From Clostridium uliginosum (GTDB lineage Bacteria; Bacillota; Clostridia; Clostridiales; Clostridiaceae): a stretch of 64,000 nucleotides of DNA. The stretch covers positions 62,001 to 126,000 of the forward strand of contig NZ_FOMG01000008.1 of assembly GCF_900112485.1 (NCBI RefSeq), in the 5' to 3' direction. Position numbers and translations under genes: made by a program. Below, in pieces: positions 36,024 through 43,411 of this stretch. The notes under the pieces are model-generated. The model was not told the DNA's origin, did not search any database, and worked only from the letters and a program-made list of their open reading frames with translations. Positions within the stretch are counted from its first letter, which is position 1; every line of letters begins with the position of its first letter.

Positions 36024-36581
36024 ATGATTAAGGATATCATTAAAAATGCAGAAGTAAAAATGGGAAAAACTATATCTGTGTTAGAATCAGATTTAGGAAC
36101 TATGAAAGCAGGAAGAGCTAATCCAAGTATGCTTGACAGAATTCAAGTAGAGTACTATGGAAGTATGTGTCCATTATCACAAGTAGCAAACGTTTCTGCT
36201 CCAGAACCTAGAGTATTAATGGTAACACCATGGGAAAAACCACTATTAAAGGATATAGAAAGAGCAATTTTGAAATCAGACTTAGGTTTGAATCCTTCAA
36301 ATGATGGATCAGTAATTAGATTGGTTATAGCTGAACTAACTGAAGAAACTAGAAAAAATCTTATAAAAAGAGTAAAGAAAACAGGAGAAGAAGCCAAAGT
36401 AGCAATTAGATCAATAAGAAGAGACGCTAATGAAAAGACAAAAGCATTAAAAAAAGATGGCGATATATCAGAAGATGAAACTAAAAAAGCTGAAGATGAT
36501 ATTCAAAAGAAAACAGATGCTATTATAAAAGAAATAGATAATATGATAGCTGTAAAAGAAAAAGAGATTATATCAATTTAA
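36024..36581 (+). CDS. frr: Ribosome recycling factor
   Basis: The 185-residue protein has the RRF fold with AGRANPSMLDRIQVEYYG, VTPWEKPLLKDIERAI and KRVKKTGEEAKVAIRSIRRD. With EF-G it splits post-termination ribosomes. TAGGAGG precedes the ATG. It ends the pyrH-frr pair at a strong terminator. Confidence 0.97.
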   Translation: MIKDIIKNAEVKMGKTISVLESDLGTMKAGRANPSMLDRIQVEYYGSMCPLSQVANVSAPEPRVLMVTPWEKPLLKDIERAILKSDLGLNPSNDGSVIRLVIAELTEETRKNLIKRVKKTGEEAKVAIRSIRRDANEKTKALKKDGDISEDETKKAEDDIQKKTDAIIKEIDNMIAVKEKEIISI

Positions 36582-36585
36582 ATCT

Positions 36586-36615
36586 CAAAAAGCCTGCTAT
36601 TTAGCAGGCTTTTTC
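36586..36615 (+). terminator. Intrinsic terminator after frr
   Basis: AAAAAGCCTGCT / AGCAGGCTTTTT stem with a 4-nt loop and T tract. Confidence 0.92.
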
Positions 36616-36622
36616 ATTAAAT

Positions 36623-36690
36623 GAGAAAGTAAATAACTATATTTACTTTCTCAAACTTACTCACTTAAGGCAAATGTGAGTGAAGTTTCC
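36623..36690. repeat. Two tandem hairpins between frr and uppS
   Basis: GAGAAAGTAAAT / ATTTACTTTCTC (36623-36652) is a perfect 12-bp palindrome with a 6-nt loop. It abuts a second hairpin, AAACTTACTCAC...GTGAGTGAAGTTT (36653-36690). The second one, read on the minus strand (GGAAACTTCACTCA...GTGAGTAAGTTT), resembles the GGAAACTCGACTCA...TGAGTAAG module of the repeats at 22420 and 24515. Confidence 0.6.
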
Positions 36691-36719
36691 TTTAAATTGT
36701 TAATTTCAGGGGGATAAAT

Positions 36720-37478
36720 ATGTTAGATATATTTAAATTTAAAAAAGATTCTCAAAAAGAATTTGTTTTGGACATAAATAAAATACCAGCACATATTGCT
36801 ATAATAATGGATGGAAATGGACGCTGGGCTAAAAAAAGAAAATTACCTAGAAGTATGGGACATAAAGCTGGAGTTGAGACTATTAGAAAGATAGTCAAAG
36901 AATCAAAAAGGCTAGGAGTTGGTTACTTAACTTTATATGCATTTTCAACTGAAAATTGGAAAAGACCTAAAGATGAACTAAGTACTTTGATGCAACTGTT
37001 AGTTTTATATTTAAAAAAAGAAGTAGATGAACTCAATAAAAATGGAGTGAAGATAAATGTACTTGGAGACATTAGTAAATTTCCTATAGAGTGTCAAAAT
37101 GAGTTGAAGCGAGCTGTGAAAATAACAAGTGAGAATGTTGATATAAATTTGAATCTTGCATTAAATTATGGTGGAAGAGATGAATTAGTTAGAGCAGTTA
37201 AACTTATTGCAAATGATTTAGAAAAACAAAAAATAAAAAATGAAGATATTAATGAAGAGTTAATATCAAATTACATATATACTAAAGGTATGCCAGATCC
37301 AGATTTGATTATTAGACCTTCTGGAGAAAAAAGACTTAGTAATTTTTTATTATGGCAATGTGCTTATTCAGAATTTTGGTATTCTGATATAGCTTGGCCT
37401 GACTTTACAAAAGAGGATTTACAAAAGGCAATATTTGATTATCAAAATAGAGATAGAAGATTTGGTGGAATAAAATAA
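36720..37478 (+). CDS. uppS: Isoprenyl (undecaprenyl) diphosphate synthase
   Basis: The 252-residue cis-prenyltransferase has the substrate motif HIAIIMDGNGRWAKKR with the catalytic aspartate near residue 32, YAFSTENWKRP and the C-terminal LIIRPSGEKRLSNF. It makes the C55 lipid carrier for peptidoglycan and wall polymers. The ATG follows AGGGGG. cdsA starts 16 bp downstream. Confidence 0.96.
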   Translation: MLDIFKFKKDSQKEFVLDINKIPAHIAIIMDGNGRWAKKRKLPRSMGHKAGVETIRKIVKESKRLGVGYLTLYAFSTENWKRPKDELSTLMQLLVLYLKKEVDELNKNGVKINVLGDISKFPIECQNELKRAVKITSENVDINLNLALNYGGRDELVRAVKLIANDLEKQKIKNEDINEELISNYIYTKGMPDPDLIIRPSGEKRLSNFLLWQCAYSEFWYSDIAWPDFTKEDLQKAIFDYQNRDRRFGGIK

Positions 37479-37494
37479 AAGGAGTGATTATTTT

Positions 37495-38289
37495 TTGAAA
37501 TCTAATAATAGGTATTTAGGTGCACTTATGATTGCTCCGTTTATAATATTTGTTTTTCTTGGAGGAATTTATCTTAAATCCTTTGTTCTTTTATTATCAG
37601 CAATAGGACTTTGGGAATTTTATAGTGCATTGAAGAAAAAAGAGTTTAAACCATTATCATTAATAGGATATGCACTTCTTATAATATATTATATTTTAAA
37701 CAATGATTTTAACAGCATGATGTATATTACTGTAATTTCTGTGTTTATTTTACTTATTATACCTGTTGTGAATTTAAAGTATACTTTTATAGATGTTTCT
37801 CTAACATTGTTAGGGTTTATTTATGCAGGTATTTTATTTAGCTTTTTATATTTAGTTAATATAAAACCTTCAGGACAATTTTTAGTGTGGCTTATATTTA
37901 TAGGCTCATGGATGACTGATACAAGTGCATTTTATTGTGGAAAATTTTTAGGTAAAAATAAACTTTGTCCTAAAGTTTCACCCAAAAAAACTATAGAGGG
38001 TTCTATAGGAGGACTTTTAGGCTCAGTTTTATTTTGTGGAATTTTTGGTATTATTGTTAATAAGTACGTGGCTATTATGCCATTGTATCATTACTTTATT
38101 ATAGGGGCGCTATGTGGAGTATTTAGTCAATTTGGAGATTTAGTTGCTTCTTCAATTAAAAGATATTGTGGAATAAAAGATTATAGTAATCTTATTCCTG
38201 GACATGGTGGAATACTTGATAGATTTGATAGCATAATTTTTTCATCAACAGTAGTATTTTATTATTTAACATTTGTAGTTTCAATTTAG
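37495..38289 (+). CDS. cdsA: Phosphatidate cytidylyltransferase
   Basis: The 264-residue protein has about eight membrane spans and the C-terminal CdsA signature SSIKRYCGIKDYSNLIPGHG, then GGILDRFDS. It makes CDP-diacylglycerol from phosphatidic acid and CTP. The start is TTG with AAGGAGTG upstream. The stop codon TAG at 38287-38289 is also the first triplet of a family I palindromic element, so the present C-terminus may have been set by the insertion. Confidence 0.95.
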   Translation: MKSNNRYLGALMIAPFIIFVFLGGIYLKSFVLLLSAIGLWEFYSALKKKEFKPLSLIGYALLIIYYILNNDFNSMMYITVISVFILLIIPVVNLKYTFIDVSLTLLGFIYAGILFSFLYLVNIKPSGQFLVWLIFIGSWMTDTSAFYCGKFLGKNKLCPKVSPKKTIEGSIGGLLGSVLFCGIFGIIVNKYVAIMPLYHYFIIGALCGVFSQFGDLVASSIKRYCGIKDYSNLIPGHGGILDRFDSIIFSSTVVFYYLTFVVSI

Positions 38290-38423
38290 GTATATTAAAA
38301 AAATAACAAGTAAGTCAGTTAGTCTATTTTGCGTCATAAGGAAGCTGGACTCGTAAAGGGGTATCTCGTTTTAAGAAAAAATATATGTCGCATTTTGACT
38401 TGTTATTTTTTTTCATATGCTTT
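38287..38423. repeat. Palindromic element, family I, starting at the cdsA stop codon
   Basis: The element runs from TAGGTATATTAAAAAAATAA to CATATGCTTTA with subterminal TAACAAGTAAGTCA / TGACTTGTTATTTTTT. It contains GGAAGCTGGACTCGT, a shortened form of the GGAARCTCGACTC module. Its first three bases are the stop codon of cdsA. Confidence 0.72.
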
Positions 38424-38764
38424 AATTAAAGAATTCTTTAATAATGTTAATAGCATAATGAATGAAAGTTATACACTTGTAGTGTAACAATAAAATGAAT
38501 GTAAAATAGAAATAAAAGAAAGATATATATCATAAAATATCTGGTGAAGTTTTATGATATAAAGCATAATAAAAAAGCTAAGAATTTTTTAATATATATA
38601 TATAATTAATAGGGAAATTAGATAATTTATTAACATATTATCTTGTTTTAATATAATGGTAATAAATTTAATAATTTCATATATTGTCAAGAATATAAAG
38701 ACGATAATTAAATTGAAGGACTCACAAGAGTTCTTTTTTTATCTTTTGCTATGTTTTAAGTGAG
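38424..38764. other. AT-rich intergenic region with hairpins before the ytvI-like gene
   Basis: No open frame of note. Visible structures are a perfect hairpin, ATATCATAAAA / TTTTATGATAT (about 38528-38562), a TATAAT at 38652-38657, and a terminator at 38717-38743. The last two could bound a short transcript of roughly 80 nt. Confidence 0.45.
38715..38743 (+). terminator. Intrinsic terminator in the cdsA-ytvI gap
   Basis: AAGGACTC / GAGTTCTT stem (one G-U) with an ACAA loop followed by a run of T. There is no coding gene between this and cdsA 430 bp upstream, so it ends either a small RNA, a long cdsA 3' tail or a leader. Confidence 0.75.
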
Positions 38765-38888
38765 AATAAAAAATTGTATATTTTGTTGCTCGAACTTACT
38801 CAGTGAATGCATATGAGTAAAATTTCCTAAGTGAAGTTAACCGTGAATGAGCTTTATATTACAATGTCAATATTATTTTAAAACATAG
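38765..38888. repeat. Family II element, partial inverted copy
   Basis: Read on the minus strand, this copy begins TATGTTTTAAAATAATATTG and continues ACATTGTAATATAAAGCTCA, matching the left end of 22420-22747. It then carries GGAAATTTTACTCATATGCA and CTGAGTAAGTTCGAGCAACA, matching 22560-22610. The right half is missing. Confidence 0.68.
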
Positions 38889-39007
38889 ATTTATCTTTAG
38901 AAACATGTCTATATTTATAAAAATACATTTAATATTTTAAATGACTTTAATATATTATGGAACATTTAAAAAGTATTTAAAGCATATATTATAAAAATGC
39001 TTTAAGG

Positions 39008-39979
39008 ATGGTGAATAATATTTTAAAAAAATATAAAAAGATTTTATCATTAATAATATTACTCTTAGTAATGCTTATAACAACATACATTATAAAATAT
39101 TATTTTAAACCATTTTTGTCTATGATTATTATGTTTTTAATAGCTAATCCGGTGTATAAATTTATGATTAAAATAAATATTCCAGATAAGATAGCTGGTG
39201 CATTAAGTATTGTAATAATAAATATTTTATTGATTTTAATTCTTTTGTATTTAGGTAGTGGAATTTTTGATATATTCCAAAAAATATATTTAACTAATAT
39301 TGAGAACATAAATAAGTTTATTCAAGATATATATTCTGCTTTGAATTTAGATATCAAAAACATTAAAATAGGGAAAAGTGTGCTTTCTATAATTAATCAA
39401 GAAAGCATAAGAAGAGGTGCACTAACAACTGGAGAGGGTGTTATTGCATACTTTATAGGAAATATATCTGCTTTTTTTGTATTAGTAGATAGAGAAAAGT
39501 TAAGGGAGTTAATTCTTATACTGTTTCCTAAGGATATAATGCTAAAAATAAAAAAACAAAAAGAAAACTTTAGTCAAATGTTTATAATAGAAATTATCTT
39601 AGTATTAATATCTACTTTAGAAATTATAATTGGTTTTTCAATACTTAGAATATCAAATCCATTTATTTTAGGAATTTTATGTGGTGCTTTAGACATATTA
39701 CCTTATGTAGGAACTATAATTGTATTTATTCCAATTATAATATACAATATTATAATGAAGAATTTTCTACTCGCATTTGGACTTATGTGTTTATATATAT
39801 TAGTTCAAGTAATAAGGGAAATTTTAGAAGCAAAATTTTTGAGTGATAAACTAGATATACACCCCTTATTAGTATTAATTTCTATATATATTGGGGTAGA
39901 AGTTTTTGGGATTTTAGGTATATTAGTTGGACCAATGTATAGTATTTTAGCAAAAGAAATAATTTATAGTTCTAGTTAA
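39008..39979 (+). CDS. AI-2E family transporter, sporulation protein YtvI-like
   Basis: The 323-residue protein has about seven to eight membrane segments and the family block GALDILPYVGTIIVFIPIII followed by ILVGPMYSILAKEI. It belongs to the AI-2E/PerM superfamily; the closest named type is YtvI, a Bacillus sporulation membrane protein, but this is not certain. The ATG at 39008 lies inside TAAGGATGGTGA, which itself looks like the ribosome binding site, so the true start may be an in-frame ATT at 39020 (giving LKKYKKILSL). The stop TAA is the first triplet of a palindromic element. Confidence 0.82.
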   Translation: MVNNILKKYKKILSLIILLLVMLITTYIIKYYFKPFLSMIIMFLIANPVYKFMIKINIPDKIAGALSIVIINILLILILLYLGSGIFDIFQKIYLTNIENINKFIQDIYSALNLDIKNIKIGKSVLSIINQESIRRGALTTGEGVIAYFIGNISAFFVLVDREKLRELILILFPKDIMLKIKKQKENFSQMFIIEIILVLISTLEIIIGFSILRISNPFILGILCGALDILPYVGTIIVFIPIIIYNIIMKNFLLAFGLMCLYILVQVIREILEAKFLSDKLDIHPLLVLISIYIGVEVFGILGILVGPMYSILAKEIIYSSS

Positions 39980-40020
39980 GGCATTGTAAAATAACGCTGT
40001 TTTATTAGTGTTTCAATGTC
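39977..40020. repeat. Palindromic element remnant, family I, at the ytvI stop codon
   Basis: TAAGGCATTGTAAAATAA at the left and TTTCAATGTC at the right form a weak palindrome of 44 bp. The left 16 bases match the short copy at 55938. The element begins with the stop codon of the preceding gene and ends just before the dxr ribosome binding site. Confidence 0.6.
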
Positions 40021-40046
40021 AGTAATACAGTTTTAGGAGGATGAAA

Positions 40047-41204
40047 ATGAAGAGACTCTCTATATTAGGTGTAACAGGTTCAATTGGAACCCAAACCTTA
40101 AACGTAATTAAAAAATCAAAAGGGGAATTAAAGCTAATTGGTGCGACAGCTAATTCTTCGGTGAATAAAATAATTGAAATAATTGATGAGTTTAATCCTC
40201 CATATGTAGGAATGATGAATCTAGAGTGTGCAGATGAAGTTAAAAAATATTGCATAGAAAATGATAAACAAACTACGGTTTTTTCAGGAATTGAAGGTCT
40301 TAATAAAATAGCTTCACTAGATGAAATTGACATAGTAATGACATCTTTAGTTGGTATGATAGGGTTGGAACCTACTTTAGAAGCTATAAAAGCAAAAAAA
40401 GATATAGCGTTAGCAAATAAAGAAACCTTGGTTGTTGCAGGAGAGCTTGTTATGAGTGAAGCTAAAAAGTATGGAGTTAAGATACTTCCTGTAGACTCAG
40501 AGCATAGTGCTATTTTTCAATCTTTAAGAGGAAATGATTTAAGAACGCTTAAAAAAATAATATTAACTGCATCAGGTGGCCCTTTTAGAGGGAAAAAATT
40601 AGAAGATCTAAAAAATATACAGGTAGAAGATGCACTAAAGCATCCCAAATGGAATATGGGAAGAAAAATATCTATAGATTCTGCAACCTTAATGAATAAA
40701 GGTTTGGAAGTAATAGAAGCGCATTGGCTTTTTGATTGTGATTATGAAAATATACAAGTAGTAGTACATCCTGAAAGTATTGTACATTCAATGGTTGAAT
40801 ATAGTGATGCAAGTATTATTGCACAATTAGGTGCACAAGATATGAGATTACCAATACAATATGCACTTAATTATACAGAACGAAAAAATTTAATTGCAGA
40901 TACTTTAGATTTTTATGAAGTATCAAAATTAACCTTTGAAAAACCTGATTTGCAAACATTTAAGCCGTTATTATTAGCATATAAAGCAGGAAAAATAGGA
41001 GGACTTATGCCAACTATTTTAAATGGAGCTAATGAAGCAGCAGTAGAATTATTTTTAAATAAGAAGATAAAATTTTTAAACATAGCAGATATTATAGAAA
41101 AATCAATGGAAGTATTTAAAAGTGAGATAGATAAACCTTTAACACTAAAAAATATAATTGATTTAGACAAAAGAGTTAAAGAATATGTAGTAAGTAGCAT
41201 ATAG
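40047..41204 (+). CDS. dxr: 1-deoxy-D-xylulose 5-phosphate reductoisomerase
   Basis: The 385-residue protein begins MKRLSILGVTGSIGTQTL with the NADPH-binding loop and has ALANKETLVVAGE, LPVDSEHSAIFQ, the metal-site residues and TASGGPFRG. It catalyses the second step of the MEP isoprenoid pathway. An ATG at 40041 touches the AGGAGG; the next, at 40047, is better spaced. It forms a tight unit with rseP and ispG (gaps of 16 and 12 bp), and its pathway product feeds uppS upstream. Confidence 0.97.
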   Translation: MKRLSILGVTGSIGTQTLNVIKKSKGELKLIGATANSSVNKIIEIIDEFNPPYVGMMNLECADEVKKYCIENDKQTTVFSGIEGLNKIASLDEIDIVMTSLVGMIGLEPTLEAIKAKKDIALANKETLVVAGELVMSEAKKYGVKILPVDSEHSAIFQSLRGNDLRTLKKIILTASGGPFRGKKLEDLKNIQVEDALKHPKWNMGRKISIDSATLMNKGLEVIEAHWLFDCDYENIQVVVHPESIVHSMVEYSDASIIAQLGAQDMRLPIQYALNYTERKNLIADTLDFYEVSKLTFEKPDLQTFKPLLLAYKAGKIGGLMPTILNGANEAAVELFLNKKIKFLNIADIIEKSMEVFKSEIDKPLTLKNIIDLDKRVKEYVVSSI

Positions 41205-41220
41205 GGAAGGATGGAATAGA

Positions 41221-42231
41221 ATGTATATAGTTTTAGCAATATTAGCTTTTGGAGTTTTAATAATAGTTCATGAATTTGGACATTTCGCTTTAGCAAAATT
41301 AAATGGAGTAAAAGTTGATGAATTTTCAATTGGTATGGGACCAAAGATATTATCTAGACAAGGCAAAGAAACTAAGTATTCACTAGGAATTTTTCCAATA
41401 GGTGGATATGTAAAAATGATGGGTGAAGAAGAAGATGTTGAGGATGAAAGAAGTTTTTCAGCTAAATCACCACTAAGAAGAATAAGTATTATAATTGCTG
41501 GAGCAATTATGAATTATATTTTAGCTATAATTATATTCACTTGTACTTTGCATAATTTTGGATATGCATTGCCAGTAGCAGCAGGAATTGAACCTGGAAC
41601 TCCAGCGTATGAAGCAGGATTACAAAATGGAGATGAAATATTAAAAATTGACAAATCTAAAGTATTTTCAACTATTGATGTTACTTCTGAAGTACTTTTG
41701 TCAAAAGGGAATTCTATGGATTTTTCAATAAAAAGAGATGGAGAAATTAAAAGTGTTACAGTAACTCCACAAAAAAATGCAGAAGGAAATTTAAAAATTG
41801 GACTTGGTTTTGAGACAGAAAAAAATCATACATGGGGATCTAGTGTAAAACAAAGCTTTAGACAAACTACATCATTGGTTTCTGTAACTTTTAAGGGGCT
41901 TAAGACGATATTTACCGGAAAAGCAAATCTTAAAACTGATGTAGGTGGACCTCTTACAATAGTTAAAATGTCAGCAGCAACAGCTAAAAGTAGTATTTGG
42001 GATTTGGTAAATTTTGTAGGTTATATAAGTGTTAATTTAGCTGTATTTAATATGTTACCATTTCCAGCATTAGATGGCGGTTGGACTGTAATTTTATTAA
42101 TTGAATTAATAACAAGAAGAAAAGTTCCAGATAAGATTGTAGGGACATTAAACTATTTAGGATTTATTGTGCTGATAGGACTCATGATTTTGGTAACCAT
42201 AAAGGATATTATATTCCCATTTAAGTTTTAG
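41221..42231 (+). CDS. rseP: RIP metalloprotease RseP (site-2 protease)
   Basis: The 336-residue membrane protein has the zinc motif HEFGH at residues 17-21, one PDZ domain (about 120-200), and the second catalytic motif PFPALDGGW near 280. It cuts membrane-bound anti-sigma or signal peptides within the membrane. It lies between dxr and ispG, an arrangement common in Firmicutes. Confidence 0.96.
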   Translation: MYIVLAILAFGVLIIVHEFGHFALAKLNGVKVDEFSIGMGPKILSRQGKETKYSLGIFPIGGYVKMMGEEEDVEDERSFSAKSPLRRISIIIAGAIMNYILAIIIFTCTLHNFGYALPVAAGIEPGTPAYEAGLQNGDEILKIDKSKVFSTIDVTSEVLLSKGNSMDFSIKRDGEIKSVTVTPQKNAEGNLKIGLGFETEKNHTWGSSVKQSFRQTTSLVSVTFKGLKTIFTGKANLKTDVGGPLTIVKMSAATAKSSIWDLVNFVGYISVNLAVFNMLPFPALDGGWTVILLIELITRRKVPDKIVGTLNYLGFIVLIGLMILVTIKDIIFPFKF

Positions 42232-42243
42232 GAGATGGATGTA

Positions 42244-43293
42244 ATGGAAAGAAGAACTTCAAGAAAAGTTAAGGTTGGAAATACATATGTTGGAGGAGAT
42301 GCTCCAATTACTGTTCAATCTATGACTAATACGGATACAAGAGATGTGGAAAACACATTAAATCAAATAAATTTATTATATAAAGCAGGTTGTGACATAG
42401 TAAGATGTGCGGTGTTAGATTTAGAAGCAGTAAAAGCCTTAAAAGAAATAACTGAAAAATCACCAATACCAGTAGTAGCTGATATACATTTTGATTATAA
42501 GTTAGCATTACAATCAATTGAAAGTGGAGTATCTGCATTAAGAATTAATCCTGGAAATATAGGAAGTATTGAAAGAATTAAAGCAGTCGCTAATGCATGT
42601 AAGGAAAAGCAAATACCAATAAGAATAGGTGTTAATTCTGGTTCTTTAGAAAAAGATATTTTAGAAAGAAACGGAAAACCAACAGCAGAAGGGTTAGTTG
42701 AAAGTGCTTTAAGGCATGTCAAAATACTAGAAGAATTGGATTTTTACGATATAGTTATTTCAATAAAGTCTTCAAATGTAAACATGATGATAGATTGCTA
42801 TAGGTTAATGAGTGAAAAATGTAATTATCCTCTTCATTTAGGTGTTACAGAAGCAGGAACTGTTTATAAGGGAACAATTAAATCAAGTATAGGAATAGGA
42901 ACTCTTCTTGCAGAGGGGATAGGAGATACTATAAGGGTATCTTTAACTAGTGATCCTGTTGAAGAGGTGAAAGTTGGATTAGAAATTCTTAAAGCTTTAG
43001 GACTTAAAAAAGGTGGAGTTAATTTTGTGTCTTGTCCTACATGTGGAAGAACACAAATAAACCTTATTAAGATTGCGAGTGAAGTTGAAAAAAGACTTGA
43101 AACTTGTGATAAAAATATTAAAGTGGCAGTTATGGGTTGTGTTGTAAACGGACCTGGAGAAGCTAGAGAAGCAGATATTGGAATTGCAGGAGGAAAAGGT
43201 GAAGGAATTATATTTAAAAAAGGCCAGATAATAAAGAAAGTGAAAGAAGAAGAATTAATAGATGCACTTATGGATGAAATAAATAATCTTTAG
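42244..43293 (+). CDS. ispG: 4-hydroxy-3-methylbut-2-enyl diphosphate synthase (flavodoxin/ferredoxin)
   Basis: The 349-residue protein begins ERRTSRKVKVGNTYVGGDAP and has the 4Fe-4S cysteines in SCPTCGRTQ near 263-266 and MGCVVNGPGEA near 298. It converts MEcPP to HMBPP, the penultimate step of the MEP pathway. An in-frame ATG at 42235 is one base behind GGAG; the ATG at 42244, 9 nt behind it, is preferred. polC follows after a terminator. Confidence 0.96.
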   Translation: MERRTSRKVKVGNTYVGGDAPITVQSMTNTDTRDVENTLNQINLLYKAGCDIVRCAVLDLEAVKALKEITEKSPIPVVADIHFDYKLALQSIESGVSALRINPGNIGSIERIKAVANACKEKQIPIRIGVNSGSLEKDILERNGKPTAEGLVESALRHVKILEELDFYDIVISIKSSNVNMMIDCYRLMSEKCNYPLHLGVTEAGTVYKGTIKSSIGIGTLLAEGIGDTIRVSLTSDPVEEVKVGLEILKALGLKKGGVNFVSCPTCGRTQINLIKIASEVEKRLETCDKNIKVAVMGCVVNGPGEAREADIGIAGGKGEGIIFKKGQIIKKVKEEELIDALMDEINNL

Positions 43294-43294
43294 A

Positions 43295-43340
43295 AGTTCA
43301 AAAAAGACAATAATACTGACTAGTTAGTTATTTGAAGATG
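43295..43340. repeat. Remnant of a family I palindromic element
   Basis: AAGTTCAAAAAAGACAATAA and GACTAGTTAGTTATTTG resemble interior and terminal parts of the long family I copies (GTTCAAAAAAT and GACTAGTTATTTATTT), but the characteristic ends are lost. Confidence 0.4.
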
Positions 43341-43362
43341 ACTAAAATATAAGTTGCATTTT

Positions 43363-43391
43363 TAGAGGGATATAAATCCCTCTATTTATTT
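43363..43391 (+). terminator. Intrinsic terminator after ispG
   Basis: TAGAGGGA / TCCCTCTA 8-bp stem with a 6-nt loop, followed by TTTATTTG; polC begins 20 bp further on. Confidence 0.82.
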
Positions 43392-43411
43392 GTAGAAAGG
43401 AGAGTGGTTCT

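Noticed and set aside
39008..39979. Autoinducer-2 exporter function for the AI-2E family protein
   Set aside because: The family name reflects one E. coli member; nothing here supports AI-2 transport, and the YtvI-like assignment is only a closer label.
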